64,000 nt of DNA from Phylloscopus collybita (GCA_027886175.1 JAJNNQ010000029.1:5016501-5080500); one strand, 5' to 3'. Positions 30,666-44,569 are shown, counted from the stretch's first letter. Notes: generated by a model not told the origin, from the sequence alone. Numbers and translations: made by a program.

Positions 30666-33496
30666 GCTCTACATGAGGGAATACAGAAGCGTTTTACTGA
30701 TGGCCTTTCAAAATGAAATATGAAAAGCAAATACAACTTTCAAGTTTGTGAAGGAATAAACCATATTCTTGGCTCAGAGTCGAAATCCTATTCCTTTTTT
30801 TGAAAGTTAAGCACATAATCTTTACCTTTTGCTGAACTATCTTTCTGAAAGACAGCATAGCATCTGATCAGCCATGTTATTTGGGTAGGTCTGCCCTGTT
30901 GCAGCTAATTGAGCACAGAAAGAAAAGGGAATATTAGAGAAAACATCATAGCAGCATGATAAAATCCAGTCTTATAGTTCACTTCTGAGCAAATTATTTG
31001 CACTGCTCTTAATTTTTATTCCCAATTCCTTTTACAGTTCTATCAGACTGCAACACACTGTGTGGCTTTCTGGTGAGGAAACATGAATCTTACACATTTT
31101 TATCTTACGCTTTGCTTTCTTTGAGCTAGCGGAAATAAATCCTTCCCCTAAGCACAAGGCTCAACCTCTGCCTGATTCCTTAACCAAGGCTAAGGCTTTG
31201 TTGCTATGTGGTTATTTGTTCTTATGATTCTGTGCGTACCTCCTCCTTTCCTGGATTTTGCCATAAGTGGCCTTTAAACACAAGAAAAGTTAAGGGTTTA
31301 GCCATTTCTGAGGAGGACCCCCAAATGACACATAAAGACACTGGACACTGCAAACAAACTCCATTATTTACTGAAAACCAAACTTGTCAGAATGAAGAAA
31401 AAACAAGACTCCAGTCTTCCTAGACACTGACACGGCAAGAACATCAGTTCTCCCTCTGTCCTACGGGGTCATAGAAGGGGTTAGCATCCTACTGCCTGAG
31501 CCCTATGTGACAGGAGAGAAGACCAAAACATCATGAAAGGTGAACAAACCTGGACAAGCAGGTATTCACTTTTATAGACTTGCTGTCCTTCAGCATTTCT
31601 GCCTTCTTCCAAGGTGAGGCACTTGGTCTGCTTGTGTTTCACTGTCAGACTGGCACATCTTTTTGTTAGAACATGCCATACACAGAGGCTTATGTCCCCA
31701 TAGGGCATTTTCCTCTTGGCCCTGCTACTGTTCCAGAATTCCAGTGCTTATGACGTAATTGGCAACACATGCATGCAAGGCACACCCAGAAAATTCATCT
31801 TTACTACTGGGCTGTGACAGATACCTCTACAGCAGCCACAATACAGTCAGAAGATTTTTGCTTTGTACTACCTTCAAACGAAAAGACCTGCAAGATTTCA
31901 CTTTTAGGTCAACAAAATGGATTCACAAAGGGTTTGCAAGACTGAACATGCTGGGGGTTTTTCAGGATCAAAGCCTTAACAATTGCAAAGAAAAGATGAC
32001 TTTTCTTTTGTCTTGTTATAAATGCACTGGGAAAAAAAAAAATCTATGTTTCCATACAAGCATATCACATGCTTAATTTTTCAATCTTGAAAAGATCTTA
32101 CTGCTTATTGCAGACCTCCTCTGCTGCCCTGATTCTTCTCTCATGCATCCTCCAAAGAACAAATATAATGAAGTGTATGTTTATACAAAACAAATTATTT
32201 CATGTGTAAAGGTCATGAAGTTTCTACAGTTTGGGTGATGTATCATTCTTCAGGGTCTGACAAATCCTAGGGAAGGATGTAAATTAGACTGTATCATGTT
32301 CCTTGCATTGAGCCTTGCATAAGCAAATAGTGGTCCTCCTACTTGGACATTATCTGTAAATTACACCAAACTATAGCCCAGCCAGATTTGAGAACACTAC
32401 AGACTTTTTAAAATAAGATTGAGATGAGTGCCTATTCTAATTGGCCTAATAAAAAACCCAACTTGCCCCATGACAAAGTGAAAAAAGAAAATGCTGACTT
32501 GTCAGTGGGAACAGGAGGACTTTCCCAGGTAATTTCTCTTGCAAGAAAAAGTCACTTTTTCTCTATTCTCTTGGTTCAGAACGTTATTTTCATGTAACAT
32601 GAAAACTAATACACCTAGCTAGCAGATGTATTAAGGAATATAAGAAATCTCCTTTCACTCACTTGAGTTCTGGATTGCATTATCTGCCAGCTGAAATTAT
32701 GTTTCTCTACATTTCAGATAAAAAAGGACGAATTCTACACCTTTGCTAAAACAACTTTGGTGAGGGAGAAAAAGTCTCCATTATATTCAGCTTCTTGCAA
32801 CTGATCTGCACAACATGCAGCCCAGGGCCACTTGTCCTTAACTGGGTCATAGGCAATGCCTTGCCTTGTATGCCCCCTTGGCTAGGGACAGCCAGGCACC
32901 AGTCACTCAATCAGCTCATTGTCTGTCAGATGGAGGTGTGTTTAAAGTAGCACCAGTGAGTGTCTTGGTTCCACTGCAGACAACAAACCCACAGGTCTGT
33001 TTGGTCTCAGCAAGGGTTCCTTCAGACTCTGTTTAAGTAAGGCTTTCGTAAATTCTCACTAACGCATATAAATCCCCTCCCACATATCAATAAAATTTTA
33101 TTTTAGAGAAAGAGAATGAACACAGATACATTAATCAGAAGTTAACTATACAGTATGTCAGGAGCTAATGAAAAACAAAGATATAACAACAGCTTCCCAC
33201 AGGGTCAAGTGTGATAACAGTCAGGGCCCCAGTACCAACAGTGACAAAACAACCACCACAAAATGGATCTTTTAAAGCTGTGGCCCATGATGAGGTTGAG
33301 GATAAATTCAGTCTCTGCCAATCTGCTTTCACTACCTAAAAGCATCTTGGTTTTGACTTAGTAATTATAGTGTGCTGAGCCAACCAGCTGTCACTAAGGA
33401 ACAGGAGCTGCCCAAATGAAGCAAAATGCACAGACATTTACTGCTGATTTATCACACAATAATGAACCCAGTTACAGCCTTTTGAGGCATGGAACT

Positions 33497-33585
33497 GAAA
33501 GACAGAAAGAGAGAGAAAAAAAATAATAATTAAAAAAAAAAAAAAAAAGAAAGAAAAAGAGAAGAGGAAAGGGAGAAAGAAAGAG
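33497..33585. repeat. A-rich polypurine tract
   Basis: A stretch of gaaa, gaga and long A runs, interrupted by taataatt near 33525. Confidence 0.9.
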
Positions 33586-35138
33586 CTTTGAACATTTTGT
33601 TCCAGTCAGTTTCCATAAATGAGGAAAACACCAGGCGTGATTCAATCAAAGGATGCCTTCCCACAGTCACACTGTTGCTGGAGAAGTAGTCACTGGGCAG
33701 ACACCCGAGACATACATATCCCAAAGCACACAGACTCAGTCTTTGCTGAAACATGAATTTTCACTGATGGCAGCACACATGCATAGCAGGGCAAACAAGA
33801 AGAACGGCAGAAATGGCTGAACGAACTTTATTCAGAATCTGACATACAATGTCAGTATAATGAATGTGACCTAAAGAAGATTGTTACACTCATAACAAGA
33901 CTGAGTTGGCAGCTTTGCCCAATTAGTACCAGTTCATTTTATGTAGATAACTAGTATACACACACAATATTCTGTAAAATCTTAATAAATGTCACCATAA
34001 AGCATAGTCCTTTTTATCCCCTGTGCTCTTTATATATGGAAAATACTTTCAGTTGAATCTTCTTTAGTACTAGTTGTAGACTGAAATTAATGCAAATGTA
34101 ATTCTGGCAGTCTCTGCAACACACCAGAAATGCATGGACCAGAAAGGTTCTTTTCTCACAGAGCATCTATATGACTACTGCTTTTAAAAAACAAAACTGT
34201 TTTGTTCCAAGTACACCATGATATTTACAGCAACTTTAGTCTGCACAGAACTAAGGCAAAATATAGGGGTTTTCTCCCCTAGCTCCTGAAGTTCAAGTTC
34301 CCTCACAGAGCAACAACTACCAGTTTGCCTAGATACTCACCTACTTGGGAAACATTTTAAGCAGCAGTAAGCAGCACCAACAGATGCTACATTTGTTGCA
34401 CTGTAATGACAGAGTACCCCACCTGCTTACCAGTAAAGGAAATAGTAAAAATTGCTGTGATTTTTACTGTTACCAGTGCAAACGCTGAAATCTTGTCTCA
34501 AGCTGCTTGAACTGACAGCTGCAGCCAAGGAGATGGGTGTTGCCCCTTGATATGGCCTCGGCCTGCGCTTAGTTAAAACGCTGAAATGTTGTTAAGCCAA
34601 GATGTCACCAGGGTAGCCCAGCAGACCACTTCACAGGCAGTGTTTGTTAACTGCTGCCTCCCCCAACACCACCACCACCAGCAGGGTGAGTACAGACTTG
34701 CTTTCAGGAGGGACATGCCTGAAGTCTATTGTCAAGCTGGAGGGATACTTTGCCTTTTTGGTAGTCTAACATCCATAAAATGGGCCCAAGGAAATTTCCA
34801 GGGCTCTGTGTTTCTAGCACATCCTTCAGAATTTTAATGAGAGGAAGGGTCAGAAGCTAACATAATTATTTATAAACCAATGTTAAGATTTCTTGGGTAG
34901 TTTTTCTAGTGCTTTCCGATGTACAACTTCAAACTAACTTATTAGACTAGTGCATTGATTTCACCATTGCTTGTTATATTTATTATTCCCTTCTTGCAAT
35001 ATTTTCTCCAGTAAGAGAATGGTAATTCAGCCATATGTTCCAAGAATATAACAGGCTCAACTGCAAAAATAACTATTACTGATTTTCATTTTTCCTTACA
35101 GAGAAACTACAGAGAGACAACATTGTTTGCTAGACTAG

Positions 35139-35140
<2 letters not shown>

Positions 35141-35176
<36 letters not shown>

Positions 35177-35187
35177 ATACACACACA
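35141..35187. repeat. CA dinucleotide microsatellite
   Basis: Forty-seven bases of ac repeats with two at interruptions near 35171 and 35177. Confidence 0.95.
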
Positions 35188-35803
35188 GATTAAAAGGTAT
35201 TTTTCATAAGCATTTTGACAAACAACTCTTATGAGGCTTCTGTTGAGTGAATCCCTATATGACTATTCTTGTCACCCCCAAAAAAGGAGGCCAAAAATGC
35301 AACACACTGTCGCACACTAGCTGTTTCATAAGAGTAGTGGAGATTAAGCTATTTTCTACTTGAATAGCATCACAAAGCTATAAAGCATAAGTTATGTATT
35401 CATCAAGATTCTTTTTTGGTATATTTTGAAAACAAGGGCATAAACTCCTCACTGCCATCACTTTCTTAAGTTCAAAATCTCAACTGCAAACTCTTTAGAT
35501 ATGAGTTTGGCTGCAATAAATACTTCCTTGTAATTTTACTGATTCTGGCCTCACTAAAGTGTATTATAATGCAGTCAAAAATAAAATAAATTGGCAAGAA
35601 TGCAATCAGAAAAAAAGATTTTAAAACAACACTATTTGTCCTGCATTGCGTTCAGAGTTTTCTTGTATGCCATGAAAGTAATCCTCACTCACAAAATGTG
35701 AGCTGGGAAAACAAGTGGAGTTCTTCGAGCTTAAATGTCACAAAGAGAAACTGCTGAAGAAAGCAATTAGGAAACCCACAGTATCTCCTAATTTGAGACA
35801 CAT

Positions 35804-35823
35804 AAAAAAACCAAACCAAACCA

Positions 35824-35854
<31 letters not shown>

Positions 35855-35886
35855 CAAAAAAAAAACGAACAACAACAACAACAAAC
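35804..35886. repeat. AAAAC/AAC microsatellite
   Basis: About 80 bp of caaaa and then caa repeats, starting with aaaccaaacc. It is transcribed as G/T-rich sequence in NTRK2 sense. Confidence 0.95.
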
Positions 35887-36501
35887 TTGCTATGAACAAA
35901 GGAAAATGTGAGGTCTGCTGCTAGCTGTGCCCTAATTCTTTGCTTGTTCCAGTCTTTATGCTGTTAGTTTACAGTATTTGATGTACTATCCTCCATAAAA
36001 AAACACCAGGTCCTTGGGGATTAACATACCACAACCAGCACTTCAAAAATACTTGTACTAGCTCTCTTTCCACACCTTCATAGATGTAAACAAATAAAGA
36101 TTTCTGAATGGGGCTATTGGAATAATTTGCCTTTATATTGTGCCAAGTAGGCTTTTGAAATGCCAATTCTTGTGGAAACTGGAAAAAATGGTAAATGGTA
36201 TCCTAATGAAGGCTATTCTAGCTAAGTATCAGAACAATATCATAAGAAAAAAAAAATCTCTTCTCAGTAGTATTTTAAAAGGTATTTCCCTCCACAATTT
36301 ACCAAATTGAAAGCTAGGACAGAGCAAGCAGTTTGAAAAATCTGCATTATCCTTGCTACTGGCCAAAAAACCCTGTGTTTTCACATATAGACCTTGCTGG
36401 AAGCCCTAATTAGGCACAGTTGTGACAAATCCTGCTCCAGCATTTTTAGTTCAAGTCCAATTCAAGTTAAGTTCTGCAGGATTGTGACATAACTTTCCCA
36501 A

Positions 36502-36525
36502 ATCAGTGACAGAGCTGTCACTGAT
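36502..36525. repeat. Perfect 11-bp inverted repeat
   Basis: Arms atcagtgacag and ctgtcactgat flank the two bases ag. Confidence 0.9.
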
Positions 36526-37824
36526 ATTGAGAGGAACCTGAAACAGTCTCGCAGAAACAAGGGATGCCTTACCACAGAAATACCTCCAAAACTGAACAGG
36601 TTATGAGTCTGAATGAGAAGACAGTACACACATAGAAAATGTGCTACATGCTGCAGTTCTCCACTCAAAAATTAATATCTGCAGATATACAGGAGAGGAG
36701 GATGATCCACATTGTGGAGTTTATTGAGAAGGAACACAGGGGAGAGATAAAATATGGGCAGAGTACAGGACAAAAATATAGAAAGAAAAGGAAGATGACT
36801 AAACTGTTCCAGTTCCAAAGAAAGGGGATCTCCAGACCCCAGGTGGTTAGTAGTGCTAGACAGATATCCCCTTTTTTTCCTCACTTAAGCATTTTTGTCC
36901 TGTTAATTCATGTTTCTTCATTCTTAACAGTGTTTTATAGCTGCTCAGGAAGATAAACATCTGTCCTGCAAAGAATTCCCCTTAAAGATTTTATGCAACA
37001 CTTTACATAAATAATATGCCTAGTACTGAAAGAATTTGTCCATATCCAAACCAACACAAGCCACTTATTTATGCACAGTGATTTTTTTTTTCTGTTACAT
37101 TAGACAATCATATTTGGGATTTGTTTAGAAAAAAAGACAGAAACTTTTGCTAGCTTCTATATCACTACTTCTTAATGACTCAAATTTATTTTAATGCCAC
37201 ATATTGCACAGCTACTAGCCTGTTGGAAATATTTCTGCATCCTATTTTGTTAGTTGTCCTACAACTTCAGAAGCTTGTGATCTCCTACGGAGGTTTGCAG
37301 ATGTAGTTCCCTCTCCCTCCCCAGCTACAGCATGACAATGCATGCCAGAACATAAGCTCTGGCACAGACTTTGGAGACGGATGTGGAAAGATTACATAAT
37401 TTTGCAATAAATTCATTATGATCAAGCAGCACCATTTAAAGCAACTCTCCTGGCCAAAGAAATAACTGAGGAAAAGAAAAATAAAAAACCCAAGTCTTCA
37501 CTTTTCTGATGTCCTGTTGCATCAAAGCACAGGCTGCAACAAGCTGAGAAAGTGTAATGTGCTTCAACGTCTTTTTCAGTTGCTATGGTACAGTTTCTTA
37601 TGGTAAATTCCTTGTTCTGCGTGATGTTTTTCCTGCCTCATTTGGGATGGCAGAACCGTTCCTTGTGTCACCTGAGAAACCGGGCTGTCAGTTTCCACCT
37701 ATTGGTGAGAAAGAAACTCATCAGCAGCAGAACTCAATGGAAAATTCCTTGGTTAGAAGTTTCTGCGCTGGAGGCCAACATGACAGTGGGGAGCAAGGAC
37801 GGAAAGGTCAGGGGATGAGGGTGT

Positions 37825-37915
37825 CACGCAGGAGATCTGGCTTCCACCTCAGGGTCAGACACAGATTTCCTGTGTTATCTGGGGCAAAGGATTTAATCAC
37901 TAGGACTTCCTGCTC
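37825..37915 (+). mobile_element. Possible MIR-type SINE remnant
   Basis: The block gagatctggcttccacctca, then the bases from ctgtgttatc through ggatttaatc act, resembles the core of MIR SINEs (ctgtgtgaccttgggcaag, then ttacttaacctct). By eye about 23 of 32 positions agree over the best part. This falls inside a chance open frame at 37557-37967 and suggests that frame is not coding. Confidence 0.4.
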
Positions 37916-38777
37916 ATACGGGCAGGACAGCCAAGCATCCTTTCCCCATTCTTCACCCTGTGTGTGAGGCCCCAGGTCTGTAACCTGCCCACTGGACAAC
38001 CAAGCAGCTCCAGGTTACAGGAATGGGGCCGTAGCCCAAAAGCTCTTCAGGCAAGGGTTATCTGCACCTGCAGAGTCCCCAGTCCTTTGCACAGTGAGGT
38101 CTTGTTGGGACCATGGGGCTCTAAAGTAATGCATGGAAATAATACTAAGCTATTTCATTATTCTGTTTTTAAGGAAAAATATCAACATAAGCAAGGAAGG
38201 ATAACTCCAGCTTTACTGTACAGCCAAATAGGAAAACCACTGGGCTTTTGGAGGAGATCTGCAATCTATTTTCTGCACAGATAATACTGAAAATTAAAAA
38301 ACACAATATAAAAAAAGTATTATAGCATCACACTAGTGATACAAAGCAAGCAGGGATCACGCCTTTTCGCTAGGGAATTTTTTTTATGGACTAGTTGGAA
38401 GTAATCCAGTTTTAATGTGACATTTTTCCTGCTGGAGTGTTTGCCCTTCCAATCAAAAAAATAATTAGATTCGACTGCTTTTGATTCGTGAAAAAAACGA
38501 AGCATGGTTAAAAAGAAATACTAAAAAAGTCATTAATATTTTAATGCTGTTGGATACCTGCAGTACTTCAGAATGCTGAAATTTCCATCGACTCCCTACG
38601 GTGGTGAGAAGAGCTTTTGACCTCTCTGACCAAGTGGGTTTTGAAAATAATAAATACATAGAGTGTTTGAAAAGAGACTCCTTTAGTAATGTCTGTCATG
38701 AGAATGAAGAGCATTCAAAATACGACAATGCAAGTGCATTCCACAGGACAAATTTTCTGGTGGTGCCAATATTTAAG

Positions 38778-38797
38778 CTCCATTGACTTCAGTGGAG
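38778..38797. repeat. Palindromic dispersed element, copy 4 (centre)
   Basis: The sequence ctccattgacttcagtggag is a near-perfect inverted repeat and matches the centre of the palindromic element seen elsewhere in the window. The flanks are too diverged to set its limits. Confidence 0.5.
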
Positions 38798-41129
38798 TTT
38801 CACCCTTTAATCTAAGAAGGTTTGGACTTCTTGGATATCACTTGCAGTAATATATAACTTTTTGTCTTTTAGAGTCCCTTACCAGATAAGTTCAACAAGA
38901 AAATAATAGAAACAGGTGTAGGAATGAAAGAAAATATATTAATATTAATAATAATACTAATTAAACATTAGTCAGGACATTCATAATTTGCATTCCCATA
39001 GCATTAATTCCAGCATAAAGCTAGTGAAAAATTTCACTGAAAAATATTAATGATTTAAAATAAAGTTTCAAATATTTGGCAGCAGAAAAATACTGATTTT
39101 CAGTTACCTTTCTGCTTTTTAAAACAAACAATCAAGTTTAACATTCCAAAGTGGGAAAATCCTTTCCCTCCCTCTGACAAGCACACACAATAACACTCTT
39201 ACCCATATTTTTTATGTATTTTCACAAATTGAAATATTTTTTTTAAAAAATCATTTTAAAATACCAACTTGTATAAACAAATTTTATTGAATTTTTTTTT
39301 TCTGTTTCAACAGTTCAAGTTAAAACTTGAGACAAAATTGAACCAAGTGTCCTCCGCTTTCTCTCATATTTTAAAGCAGCAAATAATCTTGAAATGCTGA
39401 AATCTCCCATGAGAGGAGAATTCTATTTTTGAACAGCTTTACTTCTGTGCATTTAAAATCTCAGCTGCTATCCTGGAACTCTGGAGGGGAAGGACTTGTA
39501 ATGAAGATGGAATAATTCAGTAAAGGCTGTATTATTCTGGCTGTACAAGGTGGCTGGTAAAGGCTGCAGGACCTTCCTCTCTCACTTTTCATTATGATGG
39601 AGGAACCACTCTTTCAAGGCCTCCACCAGATGAAGAATTGTCAGTTCTTCAGTTCTTTTGTGTGAGACAGTTGCCAGAAGCTCATGCAGGAACCCTGAAC
39701 ACAAGCACATTGCTGCACTGATTACTTTCCTCATTCTACCAATTTGGACTCCCAGTTGCCAAACTTTACATTCTCATCTGAATTCTGTGACTTAAAAGCA
39801 ATTCCTCTGAAAATCTCTGCCAGACTGAGCAAAAGGATAAAAATGAAGGAGAGATTCTGCATTTTAATTCCTATCTAACTGCGAAGACTTGTCTATGTAC
39901 CAATCCTTTGGAACAGCAGAAGTTTTGCGTGCAATAGTGTTTTTGTGTTAGAACTGAGCATTTGGATTATGATGGGCTATCTCATCTTCAGTAGGGATGG
40001 TGCTGTTATATCAATATTCCTAATAAAAGAAAATATGAAGAAAGTTCCTCAGCTTTTCAGCAACCAGTGTAATTTAGGTTACTTTTTAAATACCCAGACT
40101 CTTTGATAATCACAAGCACTGTTGTTACATTTCCCTTCTCCTAATAATCTTCCTCCTTGTATCTCCAGCACAAGTAGAAGCTGGGGCCTGGAGGTGGGGG
40201 GCATAGGCTGACAGAGAAATAAAGAATGACCTAGAAGAGGTTTATGTTATTCATCTTGTACTCTATATGATCATTTCACACTCCCCAAAGATCTGAGACA
40301 TTTTAAAATTATGACCATCATGCAATGCCATCAGGGATTCAAGAAGACTTCCCAACTGAATAACTAGAGAAGCAATAATCAGTTTAAAAACTATAAAACC
40401 AAATCAACAAACTATTAAAGCCACAGTTACTAGGCCCTGCCACACCAACCTCCAGTTCTCCTCATGGGGCTATAGAGGAGTGTGGGTAAAATTCCCTTCT
40501 CAACACAACCATTCTAGTCAGCGGTCAGGATGAAAAAAAGCAAAATAGCAAAACTGGAAAACTTAATGAAAACATTGGCCTGGTGAAAGGCAATTAGAAA
40601 ATCCTTAAACACTTCCATGTTTTACAAGTCAGGTAACATATCAAAAGCAAAGACTACTTGCCTAAACCCTTTTGCTCTCTAATCCTAATCCTGAAACCAT
40701 AAAGGACAAAGTAGGTAGTGATTGTAATTAAGTTTCAAGTAATACAGCTGCAAAAGATTGGCTTCACTGGAATAAATTGACAACAGTCCTACCCTTTGTC
40801 TTGCTTATCTTTTATTCCCTTTTCCCTCCTCCATTCTCTCCTTCCTTCTCTTTGTTTGGGAAGGAGAGCTCTGTATACACTTTGCAGTTTCCTAGAGTGC
40901 CACTTCTTACCGAAGCCCTCTCTGGTTATTGCTTTGGTGCAAGTCATAGAATTTTGTATTTTCCCTTCTTTATTGTCTGAGCATGATTTATATCTGCTGC
41001 ATCTTTGTGACATTGGTTCAGTTTTGTCCCGTCTCATTAGTTTTCTCAGTAATTGTTTCTTGCAGTTTATGACACCAGGGTAACCTTAATGTGCTTGCTG
41101 GCTTAAACAGCACCTAAAGATAAGAATAA

Positions 41130-41150
41130 TGCCATGTTTGCAACATGGCA
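41130..41150. repeat. Perfect 9-bp inverted repeat
   Basis: Arms tgccatgtt and aacatggca flank tgc. Confidence 0.85.
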
Positions 41151-42247
41151 AACAGGGTGTTACTCCCTGTAGCAAAGCCTAAGGACATACATCATGTTCT
41201 GCCTATACAGAGCAGCTGCCTGTTAAAGGGAACAAGCAAAATGTAAGAGTTTGCACTGACTTTCTTGTGTTCCATAATCTTGCTATAAAATGTTATAATA
41301 TACATCACATTTTTGCATTCATGCATAAGGTTCATTTCATAAGTCTTTACATTATTTTTCCCTGATGCTTTGCTCCACCACTCTGCATTGAAAGGAAGAG
41401 AGAAGAAACTTTTGTGTTCTGCGAATCAAACTATCAACCTTCTATAGATCAGACAACTGTTCAAAAGTGTGATTTTACTTGCAGTCATTCTACAGCTTGC
41501 ACAACTTAACAACACACACGAAGAGTTCCAATAATTCAAATGTATCAGAATGCAGAAATGCTTAGCTCGCACAGTTATTAATGGCTAATCCATTAAATGG
41601 TTAATTAATTTACCTGAAAGCAACAACCCAAAAGCTAATTCCAAAGACAAAGAACAGTAGTAGCTGGGTTTGGTCTGAATATGTTCAAATAGACTTTGAT
41701 CTATGGCTACTTTAGACTGATTTCCCAGAGAGCTAATATGCCATGCAAAACTCCAAGTCCAGCTCAGCACTGACATAGCCTCTCAGAAATTCCACCAGAA
41801 AGCGGAGTAGGGAATAATGGGCAGCTTGTGACCATGGAGGGTTTATATCCTAGCTTGTGAACCAGGATTTCCTTTCCTTATTACAAGAGTATTGAGATCT
41901 AGAAAAGACTTAAACCCAGGACTGATATCTTTCCTGAGACTGCATTCTCATTTAAGTAATTATTCTTCTTTCTTGAGAATGAAAACTAATCTCTTGAGAT
42001 GCTTTAGCTAATGAACAGTGTGTATTTTAACATGCATGATTGTATATATTATACCCATAGAGAAACACCACAGAAAGCATAACAATGTTTCTTGAAAGCT
42101 TTTGCAGACATCTAGATGGGATGTATGACTGGTCTGATGAGGCCAAGAGCTCACTGTGGGTGAGCACTGTGGGTGGGCACACTCCTTTTTATATGATGAA
42201 AAAAAACTACGGCACATGGAGGCAGGAACTCCATCCCAAGAATAGAC

Positions 42248-42271
42248 AAAAAAAAAAAAAAAAAAAAAAAA
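42248..42271. repeat. Poly-A run
   Basis: Twenty-four A bases. It could be a retroposon tail, but the sequence upstream is not recognised as one. Confidence 0.9.
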
Positions 42272-42694
42272 TCAAGCATTTGTCTGTACACTTTCTCTCC
42301 ATTGTTATAAAAACACACACAATGGTTTTCTGAGTTTTTCCCATCTATATATTTCTGAATACATATTCTGTCAAGAAACACAAGCTGCAAAGTTGAGATG
42401 GCAAAACCATCTTCTGCAGGAGTGGTGAACACCTGTGTGCTTTGATCTGTCTTGAAAACACTCTATCTTGCTGTCAAAAAAAAAAGAAACCTACCAGTCC
42501 AAAGTAAATCTCTTACCAGTTTGTTTGATGTTGCCATTTAACACAGCTTCAGACTCTGAGGCCAGTCTCAAAACACACAGAGACCAATAGGCAGAAAGAT
42601 TCATTTTGGTTAAAATGGGAAATCGATTCTGGATTGGACCTCTAGAGGAAAGTTATCATTGCAAAGAAAAGTTGAATCTTCTCATCTTCCTCAT

Positions 42695-42765
42695 TCAGTC
42701 AGAAGTTGGACTTCATGATCTTGGACTTTTTTCCAATCTTAATGATTCAATGATTTCTGAAAGAT
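42695..42765 (+). mobile_element. Probable CR1 LINE tail
   Basis: The segment gttggacttcatgatcttgg, followed by ttttttccaatcttaatgat and tcaatgattt, resembles the last 60-70 bases of CR1 (ttggactagatgatctt, then ttttccaaccttaatgattc). It is diverged, and upstream homology is not clear. It would be an old 5'-truncated copy in plus orientation. Confidence 0.6.
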
Positions 42766-42962
42766 ATACTTTATTTTGCACTGTGTTTATTCCTCAGTGT
42801 GGTACAATTTCAGGGTTCTCTAAAATGCTGCCATTAAAAGAGGCAAAAAATTGTGACTTTAAAGTGCAATACAACATTGTGGTAAGTGTTGGAAACTATT
42901 TTCAGCAAGGAAATATGCTACATCAGAATGCATAATGCAAAAGCCTTTAGTAAGTTGGGAAG

Positions 42963-42993
42963 TTTTTACCTGAAGTTCCTCTTCAGGTAAAAA
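42963..42993. repeat. Perfect 13-bp hairpin, 5-base loop
   Basis: Arms tttttacctgaag (42963-42975) and cttcaggtaaaaa (42981-42993) are exact inverted copies around ttcct. Confidence 0.93.
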
Positions 42994-44569
42994 AAGCTAA
43001 GACAAAAAGGAAATATGTTCTCCAAGAAGTTCTCTTTGAATTTGAGTCTTAATTCTGTGCTCATATATACTACATCTTCAGCATGAGAACTGTGATTTAT
43101 TGTGTCTGAATCTACACCTCACTGAAAAAATACACCCAATGTCTCCTCTCAGGGGTGGGCACACAGCCAAAAGGCCCTGTCCTGCAAGGCTGAGTTAAGC
43201 ACAGAGCTTTTGAGCTTCATGTCTGATGCCTGCTGGGGCTGACTATGGCATCTGAAGGAGTTCAGTCCACTAATTCACCCTGCCCAATAGTGGTCACGGA
43301 GCTGATGTGACTTGGTCACAGGCAGTTTACATCTGCAGTCAGCCCTGGGCTGCTGAAGTTGAGGGACCGCAAACTTGGCTCTACTTGTCCTGCTGCAGAT
43401 GGGGTGCCCTTCTCCAGGCACTTTGCGGATGCTGTGGGGGTTCAGAGCCCTCGGGGCAGAACCAAAGGCTCACCCCTGTGATTGCATTGAGTCCAGGACA
43501 CTAATCGTCCCTGATCTTGCTAACACTGTTTCACGTCATTACCTGCCAGGACAGATGAGCATCAGCTCTCTGCTGCAATGGCTGTGGGTGATCTGTGACC
43601 CTCTGGCCTTTCAGCTGCTTCTGATCTCTCTTCTCCTCTGCTCTCCTACTCCTGAGTGTTTCAGCCATAGGAGGATATAAATATGTCGCTGTTAATGTCA
43701 GGGAAGGTACTATTCTGTGAATATCTGCTTGTTTATTACGCAGGTTTAGTATTTACAAAAGGACATCAATGTGTCACTGAGCATAAATCAATCTTTAGGT
43801 GTTAGAAGACTTGAAAGAAATACACACCTTAAGATTTATTGGATACTTATTTGAAGAAAGATTCCTAATAGGTACTGCCATTTTCAGGTACTAGAAGAGT
43901 TACTACCATGATCCAATTTGTCCATTCCTGAACTGAGCTGATCAGGTATGCAAAATAAAGTGAGAATTTACCATCAACATAAGCTGGAATGGCATTTCTG
44001 GACAATGATAACACAATTTTGTTCTCACCTGATTATTCAGCACCTTTGCACACCTGCCATTGCACAAGTGACTTTACGGACCAAAGCATCCCAAAGGCAT
44101 TACAACACAACACTGTGTAACAGGGTACTTCTACATCAGAGGTTGGAGAATTAGCCTATAAGCTTTGCTCTTGCTCTTTCCCACTCAAGAAAGAGCTTTT
44201 CAAGCTCTACATAGTGCAGGTCAATGTGTTTCTGTCTGGAGGCAATCCCATTGCTATTTCAGTCTCAACAGCCCCTTGAGTAGAGTCTGCAAATACTGCA
44301 AAACTATTTGCTTTTCTTCTGATGATGAGAATAAAACAGGGATAAGATAAATCATGTCCTCCTGCAAAGTGGTTGGAACAAATCAGACATGTATTTATTG
44401 TGTTTTCTTTGCCAAAAGCTAAAGCTAGGATTCTTGTTTCTTTTCCATTTGTTTCTCCCTTTTTCTGTTCCTACTTTGTGTGGGACATGTTCCACTTGAT
44501 GGATATCATTTTCAGCTATTTCTTGGGGTTTTTTTGTTAAGTCAGCCATAGGCCTTCAAAGCTGTGGGC

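Noticed and set aside
42085..42271. Possible processed retroposon ending in the 24-base poly-A
   Set aside because: The upstream sequence matches no gene or SINE that I recognise and no target-site duplication is evident.
43110..43176. Possible TrkB-T-Shc-like terminal exon: an AG at 43177-43178 on minus followed by GGCC, giving WPFGCVPTPE in the right phase
   Set aside because: Human T-Shc ends in a short WPRGSPKTA-type tail, so the resemblance is only W-P-x-G. The acceptor has a poor pyrimidine tract and the reading continues about 20 codons. Too weak to call.
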